Origin: a virus
Virus record (IMG/VR): IMGVR_UViG_3300025770_000036
Span: 1-42,271 of that record
Direction: 5' to 3' (one strand)
Length of the DNA: 42,271 nt
Under the pieces are notes generated by a model. It saw nothing but the letters and a program-made list of their open reading frames with translations, was not told where the DNA came from and ran no database searches. Below, piece after piece: positions 1-8,367 of this stretch; position 1 is the first letter of the stretch, and every line of letters begins with the position of its first letter. A program made the translations under genes and the position numbers.

Positions 1-2699
1 TCTATTGTCCAATTAGCAATCAAACCTTCTGATGATGTTAAAACACCCTCAATTATTGCACCTTCAGCAATAAGTGTACCCGATGAAGATACGGCAAAGT
101 TAGTTCCAAATCGTATATAATAATTTGAACCTGGAGTAAAGTCCATATAATAACCAGTTAGGTCAGCATTATCATCCGTCTTATAAATTCTTGAACTATC
201 AGCATCCATAGTAATATTAGAACCAACGATATCCCCACCTGATATTGTCCAATCACCAATGTTACCAGCAGTTGCAGTAATTGTACCACTCATGGTTACA
301 TCACCCTCTGGTGTTAAGTGGAAATTACTTGAACTAATTTCTATATTACTATTACTACCACTAACAAATTGTGATGTACTACCTAAAAAGAACTCATCCG
401 TTTGAACTTTAAATGTACTTGGATTAGTTTTAAATTGTAAATATCTATCTGTTGCACCATGAGCATCTACTATCTCTAATCCAACACCATCATAATCTTC
501 ACTTGAAGATAATCGTCCACCGACTGAACCACTCCATATCATAAATCCACCACTACTACTTGCTATAGTTTTATCAAATCCCTCATAAGTAAGAGACCTT
601 ATATAAGCAGATGATGCTCCTGCCATCTCAAAACCACTACCTTGTGCATTTCCTATAAACAAAGAACCACTAAGTAAGTTATCCTCACCATCTATATTTT
701 GTGGTGCCCCTACAAAATCTATATTCTCTTTAACAGAAATTGTTTCTGCAATATTATTATTTAAATCATAAAACTCCACCAAGAAATCATATTGATCTGG
801 TTTCTTAGGTAGCGGATGTGTCATAGGAACAATAGTTCTAAAATAAGAAGGATTGAAATTTGTTTCACTGTGTGGTCGTAATAAAATATCTTGAATTATC
901 CAACGACCTGAAGTTGCTTTGAATTTTAGATGTGTAGATGGTGTACCAGTTATGGCAGATGTAAATGTATTGTGAACCCCAAGAACTTGGCCTTCAGTTG
1001 TATTATCATTAACAACTACTTTACCCAATTTATGATTTTCTTCAGAACCACCCGTCATGGCAGAACCACTTAGAAATACTTCTAATTCTGCTTGTTTAGT
1101 ACTAACTCCATCTTTATCTGATTTATCTTCTTTATAATAATAGGCATTAAACTCAAGAGTATATGGTACTCCTGTTTGTAAATCATAACTATGTGAAGTA
1201 TTGAATTCTACCGTATTTACAGTTGAATGTTCTGGTGTAAATCCCGCATTAGAACCACTAATTAAAACACCATCAATAAACTTACTATTGTTTTGAGTAG
1301 CCGTACCATTTACTACATCCCAATAATCATCAACTATTGATTGTGTATAAAAATAACCTGTATTCTTAAATCCTGTTTCACTATAACTATCTATTAATAC
1401 TTGTGGTGCTTCTATTGAAGCATCATATACAGGTTCAAAATCTCCAAGAGTTCCTTTACTTCTTGCATAAATTTTTGCTTTATAAACATCTCCACTAAAT
1501 GTATGTAAATTACCAACAATAATATCCGCATATGAACGATAGTGTGTTGTACTAATAATTTGTGGCGGTGTTGGTGTAACCGACATCGTAACATTATTAT
1601 TAGCCTCGTCTATTTGAACTGGTACTTTTTCGCCTGTAGATTTTTTTGTAATTACAAAATCATCAAGTGGTACAAGAGTTTTCTCATTATTGACTTTTTT
1701 AATTGATGATTTATATTGAGTTGGAATTGTATATTCATCTGGTGGATATAATGTAGAATCCACACTTGGGTTGTTAATTGTTATTTCACCACCAACAAAT
1801 GCACTCGTTACAGCATCACTTGTGGTATTCTCAGGTGAAGTTTCCATAGAACCAACAGTAATAGTAAACCTATCTATTTCAGGAGATTCTCTTCTCATTA
1901 CTCTACCACGAGATGAGTAGTTACTATGTCTCAATGGATCAATTTTGGAACTTCTTCTATTTTTAAATATTTCTAATTCATTTCCAATTTCATCACGAGC
2001 ACCATCATTCATTCCTTTACTAAATCCATCTATTGGATCTGGTTCAGGGTCTTTTGGTTTTAAATCTGGAATTGGGTCTACACTTACACTACCAGTAATT
2101 TCATATGAACTTGAAACGCTTGTTTCTACAACATATCCCTTTAAAATTTCAGTAACGGTAACTCGTGGTTGTTGATAAAAATATATTGGTTCGGAATTTG
2201 GAATTACCGTATTTATAAAAATAGGTCGTATATATCTTACATTATATATATTTTGAAAATCATGTGGTACATCATTTCCACCAAGATTATTAAGAATTTC
2301 AGAGTCTAAAAATTTATCTGTTACTTCTAAATTTTGTCGTTGTTGGCCAGAAACACTTCTAAAGTTATCTTTTAACTCACCTACAATATAAAGAAAAGCA
2401 TCACCAGGAGCAGTATCATCATATACTTCAATTGATACTCTACGAGCATTTCCTTCAATATAATTTGATACTGGTTCAGTATAAACCGTTTGGCCAGCAG
2501 AGTCTAATATTTCTACTTTTAGTTCTACAAAATTTTTAAGAAATGGCGAACCAGCTAATAGGAATGAAGACCTACCTTGCGGTATATTGGAAGGAACATC
2601 ATAGATATTAAAATATTGTGAAGACAATCCACTTTCTTCAACTAATACATCTATATCTTTCAATCCTTGATATTTATTGGTTCTTTTTAATATTGCCAT
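1..2699 (-). CDS. Tail-fibre / baseplate-attached structural protein, C-terminus off the window
   Basis: An open frame runs from an ATG at 2699 to the window edge with no stop, giving about 899 residues, so the C-terminal end is missing. The protein begins MAILKRTNKYQG. The N-terminal ~150 residues look like a beta-rich attachment domain. A Pro/Asp-rich linker at about residues 205-225 follows, then long Ser/Gly/Thr-rich beta segments. Near the visible end are repeats of the type AGNIGDWTI and EGLIANWTI, a pattern common in phage tail fibres and tail spikes. It is the most downstream visible gene on this strand, and a late-promoter-like motif lies 30 bases before the start. Role in host attachment is inferred from composition and repeats; no receptor-binding domain can be named. 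Confidence 0.8.
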   Translation of the reverse strand, partial: MAILKRTNKYQGLKDIDVLVEESGLSSQYFNIYDVPSNIPQGRSSFLLAGSPFLKNFVELKVEILDSAGQTVYTEPVSNYIEGNARRVSIEVYDDTAPGDAFLYIVGELKDNFRSVSGQQRQNLEVTDKFLDSEILNNLGGNDVPHDFQNIYNVRYIRPIFINTVIPNSEPIYFYQQPRVTVTEILKGYVVETSVSSSYEITGSVSVDPIPDLKPKDPEPDPIDGFSKGMNDGARDEIGNELEIFKNRRSSKIDPLRHSNYSSRGRVMRRESPEIDRFTITVGSMETSPENTTSDAVTSAFVGGEITINNPSVDSTLYPPDEYTIPTQYKSSIKKVNNEKTLVPLDDFVITKKSTGEKVPVQIDEANNNVTMSVTPTPPQIISTTHYRSYADIIVGNLHTFSGDVYKAKIYARSKGTLGDFEPVYDASIEAPQVLIDSYSETGFKNTGYFYTQSIVDDYWDVVNGTATQNNSKFIDGVLISGSNAGFTPEHSTVNTVEFNTSHSYDLQTGVPYTLEFNAYYYKEDKSDKDGVSTKQAELEVFLSGSAMTGGSEENHKLGKVVVNDNTTEGQVLGVHNTFTSAITGTPSTHLKFKATSGRWIIQDILLRPHSETNFNPSYFRTIVPMTHPLPKKPDQYDFLVEFYDLNNNIAETISVKENIDFVGAPQNIDGEDNLLSGSLFIGNAQGSGFEMAGASSAYIRSLTYEGFDKTIASSSGGFMIWSGSVGGRLSSSEDYDGVGLEIVDAHGATDRYLQFKTNPSTFKVQTDEFFLGSTSQFVSGSNSNIEISSSNFHLTPEGDVTMSGTITATAGNIGDWTISGGDIVGSNITMDADSSRIYKTDDNADLTGYYMDFTPGSNYYIRFGTNFAVSSSGTLIAEGAIIEGVLTSSEGLIANWTI

Positions 2700-2728
2700 G
2701 TTGGAAAAACTCCGTTTGGGTTACATTA

Positions 2729-2736
2729 ATAAATAT
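2729..2736 (-). promoter_or_regulatory. Late-promoter-like motif ATATTTAT
   Basis: On the minus strand this reads TTTTGATATTTATTAATG and sits 30 bases before the fibre gene start. The same core with the same flanks recurs before other operons (12058, 26979, 32852). It could also serve the divergent plus-strand gene at 2796. Promoter function is inferred. Confidence 0.4.
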
Positions 2737-2795
2737 CAAAACTTTAAAATTTAATACTTATTAATATATATGAAGTGTGTATAAAGGAAGTATAA

Positions 2796-2984
2796 ATGAA
2801 AAATAAACAAAGATATAATTTTACATTAGATACAGATTTAATGGATTGGTTCAGATATTGGTGTAAACAAAACCGAGTATCTGCATCTTCGGTTTTAAAT
2901 CAACAGATTTTTAAGATGTATAACGATTCAAGTAGTACTCAGAATCGTCCTAAGATGCCATCAGTCTCTACTAAATCGAACTGA
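2796..2984 (+). CDS. Small ribbon-helix-helix-like protein
   Basis: A 62-residue protein, one of only two convincing plus-strand genes. A good ribosome site (AAAGGAAG) precedes the ATG. Residues 5-42 (RYNFTLDTDLMDWFRYWCKQ, then a second helix containing SASSVLNQQIF) look like a beta strand plus two helices, as in Arc/MetJ-type DNA-binding proteins; the tail is Ser/Pro-rich. It lies between the fibre gene and the recombination gene, and its last 24 bases overlap the 3' end of the minus-strand gene at 2961. A regulator role is an inference from fold-like pattern and position; sequence similarity is weak. Confidence 0.6.
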   Translation: MKNKQRYNFTLDTDLMDWFRYWCKQNRVSASSVLNQQIFKMYNDSSSTQNRPKMPSVSTKSN

Positions 2985-5900
2985 GCTCAAACTATTAACT
3001 TTTTTGATCTCTAATAAAGTATCTACAAAATCTCTCATAGTTTCTATATGAGAAACTACCATTGTAAATTGGAATTGGGATTTCAAGTATTGGAATAATT
3101 GAGAAACTGAATTTAAGTTTTCACTATCCATTGTTCCCCATCCCTCATCGATAGCCAAGAAGTTACTTCGTGGTAAATTACTAACATTCATTAAACCAAC
3201 TCTTATTGCAAGAGAACTAATGAATCGTTCCATACCACTTGATAATTCTAATGGCCATACTCTATCATCATCATATACGATATGAGTATCAATAACTTTT
3301 CCATCCATATTAAACACAATACTAAAGTCAACTATTTGAGCCAAGATATCATTTACTGCTCCCTCAATTGTAGGTAATGATTTACTAATCAAATCATAAG
3401 GTACACCATCTCGTTTTATTGCCTCAAGTAAGTATTGATATGCCTGATGTGAATCTTCAAGTTCTTCTACTTTATTGATGTTATCATTGATTTGTTTTTC
3501 ATTGGTTCTCAGTACTTGTATATCACCATGTAATGTAGTTAATTTTTTACTTACCATATCTAATTGATAATCCAAATCATCATCATTACTTTGTAACTTT
3601 TCTATTTCTATTTCTACTTGTGAATTAAACATTACATCTTGTTCTTGTGATTGTGCTTTTGATATATCACTTGTGATTAAATTTAACTGATTCTGTATAT
3701 TAGATTTCTTTTCTTTCATCAATTTGATATCTGAATTAACTCGTGATTCATACATTTCTTTTTGATTATATTGTTCTGTTAATTCATCTAAATCTTTTTT
3801 AAATGCACGAATTTTAAATCTCTTTTGAATTTCATCTTCCATATGTTGTTTTTTATTTACATACTCTTGTGCAATCTTTTGGTCTTTACTAAGGTTCTTA
3901 CGAGTTTCAATAGCATCCAGTGTAAATGGATTACTCATACAATGTTCACAATCTTCATCGTGAGTTACATTATGAAGTTTTTCAATCTTATCCAATTTAA
4001 CTCTAACATCGGATTTAAGTTTATCAATCTCAATTTGAAACAAATCTCTTTCTTCTTCAAGTTTTTCTAATTCAAAGTATTTATCTTGAACCCCATCTTG
4101 TTTATAACTTGACATCTTCGTAATGATATTTTCAATTGCTCTCTGTAAATCATATTCTTCTACTTGTAACTCATCAAGTTTTAAATCTACATTACCAAAC
4201 ATACCTCTAAGTTTTGTTTCTTCAGTTTTTAAATCATCAATATCTCGTAAACTATCATCAACTGGTTTTAATCTTTTAGTCTCTTCTTTTATTTCTGATA
4301 TTATTTCTTTAATTGATTTTTTTAAAACTCGTTCATCTTTTTTGAAATCTTTTTGTTTTGATGTTAACAAAATCAAATCATTTGTTATTGATGCTAACTC
4401 ACTATCATAATCTGATTTCTTAAAGTCTTTTAAAAGTGTATTCACTTCTTTAATATCTTCGGATGCTTGTGTGTATAATCTATCAAATATATTCAATCCC
4501 ATAAATTGAGATAATAACTCTTTTCGTTCTTTTTGTGTTTTATCAATAAATACAGTTGAGTTATTTTGTGAACTCATAGATGTTAAAATAAAATCTTCAT
4601 AACTACCAATAACTCGTTTGATGTTATTTTGTGTAGTTCTTCGTTGGTCTCCATTTAAACTAATCTTATCACCAGTTTCATCAATCATCCAAAATTCTAT
4701 ATCTACCTTTACATGACCTGTTCGTAAATTCTTTTTACCTGTTTTTTCAATAAAGTAATCTGTACCATCTATCTCAAAATTAACTCTACAATGTAAATTA
4801 GATTTTGAATTATTAATAATTTTATCTGCCTTATATGCTCGAGAACTCATATCAAATAAGTTAAAACATAGAGCATCTAATAGTCCTGATTTACCTGCAG
4901 CATTAGGTGCAAATAATCCAACTACACCATTTAGTTTTGTAAAATCTACTACATTATCTTCACCATAACTAAACAGATTACTAAATTCAAATTTCTTTAA
5001 TTTCCAATGTACATTTCGTTGAACATCTGATTCTGGTATAACTGCATTTAAATCAGTAAGTACTTTTTTTATCTTTATCATGGTGTCATCATCAACCATA
5101 TAATTGTTACTTAAATACTCACTAATTAATTTATATTGATAACCTACACTATTAATATCCCCAAGATTAATTTTCTTATCACGAATCGTTTCTGTACTCA
5201 AACCATCTACTCTCGTAACAACTGATTCTTGAATATTAGTCATTTTATGTAGTTTAGCTAACAATCGTTTTAACTGAGCGGGTTTGGTATTACTTACTCT
5301 AATACGAACTCGTGGTTTATTAGGTAGATTTGGAAGTTCTGGTAATTTACCATTATCTATATCAACTGTATAATAACCAAAATCATTATGTATTTCTATG
5401 TATTCTGATTTTCTATTTGGTACATCCCATAGTAAATAACCTTTACCAATATCTTCACCATGATTCTGTTGAACTAATGAACCACAATAAGATATAGTTT
5501 CTTCTTTATTCAAATGTTGTCTTTTGTGTATATCACCAAGTAATCCTAAATCATATCCTTTGAACATTGACATCTTTACTTTACTTGGTAACTTAAATCC
5601 TAAATCAGTTTCACTTCTATCTACCGTACCATGAAACAATACAACTTTAGTTCTATCGCCTGGAACATCTTTTGCTTTAATATAATCTTTTTCACTATCC
5701 CACACATCCCATACTATAAAATCTGTATCCGCACAGGTATAAATCCCTGTTCGTTTTAGATAGTGTAAGTTTGGATGATTTAAGTTTTCTACGATAGGTG
5801 TTAAACAATCCATTCTATTTAGATTATTTAGATTACAATCGTGATTTCCTGCAATAATAATTGTAGGAACTATATCTGCTAAATTTTTGAATAATCGAGA

Positions 5901-6119
5901 TAATTGGTCAATTAACTCTGGTGACATCTCACACTTAGAATGAGCTATATCACCACCAATATATGCTACGGCATTATCTGGATTCTTTTTTACTTCTTCA
6001 TATAATCCATTGAATACTTCTTCATATTCTCTATGTCGTTTCAGATTACGAATTTGTATATCTGATATGTGGTGTATGTGTTTAAGTTTCCGAAACGGAA
6101 CTTTTATTTTATTTTCCAT
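2961..6119 (-). CDS. Fused SbcD-SbcC (Mre11-Rad50, T4 gp47-gp46-like) recombination nuclease/ATPase
   Basis: This 1052-residue protein carries both halves of the Mre11-Rad50 complex in one chain; T4 and most bacteria use two genes. The N-terminal metallophosphoesterase part shows GGDIAH (55-60), GNHD (91-94), FHG (162-164) and GDIH (195-198). Its first metal motif is D-I-Q (20-22) where the family has D-x-H. The ATPase half has a Walker A, APNAAGKS, near residue 405, a long coiled coil, a zinc hook CEHC near 725, a signature LSSGMERF near 960, a Walker B FLAIDEG near 990, and an H-loop VSHIE. Known role of the family: end resection and recombination-dependent replication. It overlaps the primase gene by 11 bases, and together they form a replication/recombination operon. 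Confidence 0.93.
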   Translation of the reverse strand: MENKIKVPFRKLKHIHHISDIQIRNLKRHREYEEVFNGLYEEVKKNPDNAVAYIGGDIAHSKCEMSPELIDQLSRLFKNLADIVPTIIIAGNHDCNLNNLNRMDCLTPIVENLNHPNLHYLKRTGIYTCADTDFIVWDVWDSEKDYIKAKDVPGDRTKVVLFHGTVDRSETDLGFKLPSKVKMSMFKGYDLGLLGDIHKRQHLNKEETISYCGSLVQQNHGEDIGKGYLLWDVPNRKSEYIEIHNDFGYYTVDIDNGKLPELPNLPNKPRVRIRVSNTKPAQLKRLLAKLHKMTNIQESVVTRVDGLSTETIRDKKINLGDINSVGYQYKLISEYLSNNYMVDDDTMIKIKKVLTDLNAVIPESDVQRNVHWKLKKFEFSNLFSYGEDNVVDFTKLNGVVGLFAPNAAGKSGLLDALCFNLFDMSSRAYKADKIINNSKSNLHCRVNFEIDGTDYFIEKTGKKNLRTGHVKVDIEFWMIDETGDKISLNGDQRRTTQNNIKRVIGSYEDFILTSMSSQNNSTVFIDKTQKERKELLSQFMGLNIFDRLYTQASEDIKEVNTLLKDFKKSDYDSELASITNDLILLTSKQKDFKKDERVLKKSIKEIISEIKEETKRLKPVDDSLRDIDDLKTEETKLRGMFGNVDLKLDELQVEEYDLQRAIENIITKMSSYKQDGVQDKYFELEKLEEERDLFQIEIDKLKSDVRVKLDKIEKLHNVTHDEDCEHCMSNPFTLDAIETRKNLSKDQKIAQEYVNKKQHMEDEIQKRFKIRAFKKDLDELTEQYNQKEMYESRVNSDIKLMKEKKSNIQNQLNLITSDISKAQSQEQDVMFNSQVEIEIEKLQSNDDDLDYQLDMVSKKLTTLHGDIQVLRTNEKQINDNINKVEELEDSHQAYQYLLEAIKRDGVPYDLISKSLPTIEGAVNDILAQIVDFSIVFNMDGKVIDTHIVYDDDRVWPLELSSGMERFISSLAIRVGLMNVSNLPRSNFLAIDEGWGTMDSENLNSVSQLFQYLKSQFQFTMVVSHIETMRDFVDTLLEIKKVNSLSSVRFSRD

Positions 6120-7029
6120 AAATTTTCATTCTCATTAGTTCTTTAAAGTTTACTTCGGTTGAAGTATTTAGTTTGTCAATCATTTTTATATATCCCAATT
6201 CACTTGGGTCGGTTTCCGTAAGTTTGACAAAGTTTACGGAAATTCCAGAGTTAAAGAATTTTTTTATCATTTTTAAAGAGTCTTTAAATGCGTCTTCATC
6301 CAAAGAAATTATTATATGTTTAACCCGATTTTTTATTATCTTTTCATAAAGTTTAGGTAATATGGTTTTACCGAATAATGGTATAGAGTTATTTTTAATA
6401 GCAATGGCATCAAACACTCCCTCACAAAGAACAATCGGTTGACTCCAATCTATATACAAGTCGAATCCGATAATATCTTTAGGTATAGGGGGATTTTTGT
6501 ATTTCATTCCACCCTTATAAAAATCTCTCCCTACGAAATAATTCAATACTCCATCACTATCATAACTCGGTATAATAATTCTATTTTGATACACTCCACT
6601 TAAACAATAATGTAAATTGTATCGTAGTATATCTTCATCGGTTAAACCTCGTTCATATATAAATTTAAGTGCATGTAACTTCTGTAATGAATCTCCACCA
6701 TTCCATAATGGTTTAGCTTCCTTCGGAAGATTTAATACAATATCTTTCACATCTTTCTTATCTGAAGTATAGTAAGTAGAACCGACAGCATCACTCAACT
6801 CTTTGAATAGACTTCTGTTTGCATTTACTTGTTTTAATAATTGGAACAGATTATGTCCACCTTGATTACTTACCCAACAATGCCACTTACCAGTCTCTAT
6901 ATTGACTTGTAATTTTGGTTTGTGATGTGAGACAAATGGACTCCACCACATATACTCATTTGTCTTCTTTAATTTATTACCCTTTGATTTAAGGGCTTTA
7001 TCTAATATGTTTATAACTAACTGACTCAT
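6109..7029 (-). CDS. DNA primase with toprim domain (T4 gp61 / DnaG-like)
   Basis: A 306-residue protein that would make RNA primers for lagging-strand synthesis. The toprim core is visible as VLCEGVFDAIA (199-209, catalytic Glu 203) and ISLDEDAF (241-248, Asp pair). The N-terminal part (28-66, SPFVSHHKPKLQVN then WHCWVSNQGGHNLF) matches the layout of a CHC2-type zinc-finger domain, but only one of the expected cysteines is left (C51), so the zinc site looks degenerate. Length fits phage primases. It is translationally coupled to its neighbours: ATGA overlap with the nuclease gene upstream and an 11-base overlap with the SbcD-SbcC gene. No helicase domain is attached. Confidence 0.85.
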   Translation of the reverse strand: MSQLVINILDKALKSKGNKLKKTNEYMWWSPFVSHHKPKLQVNIETGKWHCWVSNQGGHNLFQLLKQVNANRSLFKELSDAVGSTYYTSDKKDVKDIVLNLPKEAKPLWNGGDSLQKLHALKFIYERGLTDEDILRYNLHYCLSGVYQNRIIIPSYDSDGVLNYFVGRDFYKGGMKYKNPPIPKDIIGFDLYIDWSQPIVLCEGVFDAIAIKNNSIPLFGKTILPKLYEKIIKNRVKHIIISLDEDAFKDSLKMIKKFFNSGISVNFVKLTETDPSELGYIKMIDKLNTSTEVNFKELMRMKIYGK

Positions 7030-7361
7030 TTAATCAACTTGATAAATTCCTTTAATTCTACAGCTGCATAAGTTTTACTTCTATTTCTTTTAAATACCAA
7101 TACGGGAGTAGATTCTTTAGAATTACCTTCCGCCTGTTCTAATGATGACCATATATTCAACTTTTCTTGATTTTTACATTCTATTGAATATGGTATAAGT
7201 TTACGAGCGGCAGGGGATAAAACTATGTCCTCTCCACTCATTCCCATAATTTGCGAACGAATATCATCTGGTTCTAAATCTTCCTTGAATGTTTCGAGTA
7301 GAATATCTCTGACTGTATTTTGAAGGCGTTTGCCTTTATTTTTCGCTGAACGAGTCTTCAT
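7026..7361 (-). CDS. Small PD-(D/E)xK nuclease, Holliday-junction-resolvase-like
   Basis: A 111-residue protein. The centre reads GMSGEDIVLSPAARKLIPYS followed by IECKNQEKLN. This is the D...ExK arrangement of the PD-(D/E)xK nuclease fold seen in archaeal-type resolvases and small phage endonucleases (Asp 46, Glu 80, Lys 82 approximately), followed by a W-x-x-L-E-Q helix. The basic N-terminus (KTRSAKNKGKR) suits DNA binding. It overlaps the primase gene by four bases (ATGA), supporting a role in recombination or branch resolution. An ATATTTAT motif lies only 11 bases before the ATG, leaving little room for a leader. The exact substrate cannot be told from sequence. Confidence 0.7.
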   Translation of the reverse strand: MKTRSAKNKGKRLQNTVRDILLETFKEDLEPDDIRSQIMGMSGEDIVLSPAARKLIPYSIECKNQEKLNIWSSLEQAEGNSKESTPVLVFKRNRSKTYAAVELKEFIKLIK

Positions 7362-7371
7362 AACTATATAT

Positions 7372-7379
7372 ATAAATAT
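7372..7379 (-). promoter_or_regulatory. Late-promoter-like motif ATATTTAT
   Basis: Minus-strand reading GGTTATATTTATATATATAG, 11 bases before the nuclease ATG. It matches the core found elsewhere, but the surrounding AT repeat makes this copy weak evidence. Confidence 0.3.
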
Positions 7380-7396
7380 AACCTAAAATCCCCAAA

Positions 7397-7807
7397 TTAG
7401 AATTTATTTTTCCATCTTTTACTATACTCACTTTTTGCCCATTTTTCGGCTTCTATCTCATATTTGTTATCTCTATATTGGTGTTTACCATTTCCAATCT
7501 GATAATTCATTTCCCACTCGTAATCTAATTTATAGTTTTTTTTACCCTTCTTTTTAGCATCCATAGCGTGTTTGATTTCGTGTAGAACTGATATCATGAA
7601 GTCTGATACTTTTGTATAACTTGTTCTGATTTGTATAGTGTTTTTATCAACATTATAATCACCTTTAAGAGTATCATCTTTATATCGTGTTGTGTTAATT
7701 TTTATTCCTGGCGGAACTTTTGATTTATAATATTTTATGATTTCACTTGCTATAAAAGTAAAATCTTCTCTTTCTTGTAACAAATAAACTTCTTTTAATG
7801 TAATCAT
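7397..7807 (-). CDS. Putative zinc metallopeptidase
   Basis: A 136-residue protein with the zinc-peptidase signature VLHEIKHAMD (HExxH, about residues 78-87) and a downstream YEIEAEKWA whose Glu could be the third metal ligand, as in gluzincin or ImmA/IrrE-like families. The N-terminal MITLKEVYLLQER helix is short and polar and there is no signal peptide, so it is probably cytoplasmic or virion-associated. The start shares one base with the stop of the 50-residue gene upstream (TAATG). Possible roles are processing of virion proteins or cleavage of a host regulator; nothing in the sequence decides between them. Confidence 0.65.
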   Translation of the reverse strand: MITLKEVYLLQEREDFTFIASEIIKYYKSKVPPGIKINTTRYKDDTLKGDYNVDKNTIQIRTSYTKVSDFMISVLHEIKHAMDAKKKGKKNYKLDYEWEMNYQIGNGKHQYRDNKYEIEAEKWAKSEYSKRWKNKF

Positions 7808-7959
7808 TACAAGTCCTTTTTAATTATTCCTTGAAATAGAGCTTTAGCAACTTTCTTACCATAACGAAGGCCTCCACTTGTAGCTACATATTTAATTGAA
7901 TCATTTAAAATAAATGTCATCAATTTAGTTTCTACATCATATGTCCAATTTAATTCCAT
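7807..7959 (-). CDS. Small hypothetical protein, 50 residues
   Basis: Begins MELNWTYDVETKL and ends in a basic helix, KVAKALFQGIIKKDL. The ribosome site GGAGATAACAA precedes the ATG and the stop overlaps the next start as TAATG, so translational coupling supports it as a real gene. No family recognised. Confidence 0.65.
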   Translation of the reverse strand: MELNWTYDVETKLMTFILNDSIKYVATSGGLRYGKKVAKALFQGIIKKDL

Positions 7960-7962
7960 TTG

Positions 7963-8106
7963 TTATCTCCCATATCGTGGCATTTGATTTGTAGGTTGTT
8001 TTGCTTTCCACTTCTTATGTTGTTTTGCAGTTCTACCTTCGGTTTTCCATTTTTCATTTAACTTCTGTCGTTTAGCTTTTCTATCTTTTGCTTTTCTGTT
8101 TGGCAT
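7963..8106 (-). CDS. Small very basic protein, 47 residues
   Basis: Begins MPNRKAKDRKAKRQKLNEKW and continues rich in Lys, Arg and Gln with no acidic patch. A strong AGGAGG lies eight bases before the ATG. It begins exactly where the holin-like gene ends. Such short Lys/Arg proteins occur in many marine myophages; nucleic-acid binding is likely but not demonstrated. Confidence 0.7.
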   Translation of the reverse strand: MPNRKAKDRKAKRQKLNEKWKTEGRTAKQHKKWKAKQPTNQMPRYGR

Positions 8107-8367
8107 TTATTTACCTCCTGTACATCTCATTACACCCTTTTTAGACTTTTCGTGTTTAAACCAAAAGTCTACTACTTTACCAAAGGAAGCTAAAAAACCA
8201 CCTACAATAATATTAAGTAAGTCTCTAAACTGTGGGTCTAAAGTAGAATGGAATAACAACCAAATTATCCATATAAACATTCCAAACATTGCAATACTAA
8301 TACTATATTGCATCCAATCTGGTAGTCCATCACCACCATGTAATTCATCGTAATCTGTTATAGCCAT
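8107..8367 (-). CDS. Holin-like small membrane protein
   Basis: An 86-residue protein with two predicted membrane segments, about residues 19-40 (MQYSISIAMFGMFIWIIWLL) and 50-71 (DLLNIIVGGFLASFGKVVDF), and a charged tail KHEKSKKG. The second segment followed by a Lys-rich end resembles the C-terminal half of several phage holins. It sits in a run of envelope-related genes (lipoprotein, exported thioredoxin-fold protein, membrane anchors), which supports a role in membrane permeabilisation at lysis. An alternative is a structural membrane protein of unknown role. It abuts the neighbours on both sides without a gap. Confidence 0.5.
   Translation of the reverse strand: MAITDYDELHGGDGLPDWMQYSISIAMFGMFIWIIWLLFHSTLDPQFRDLLNIIVGGFLASFGKVVDFWFKHEKSKKGVMRCTGGK

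Noticed and set aside
4123-4410. Plus-strand Ser-rich 95-residue frame
   Set aside because: Antisense shadow of the Rad50 coiled coil; no ribosome site.
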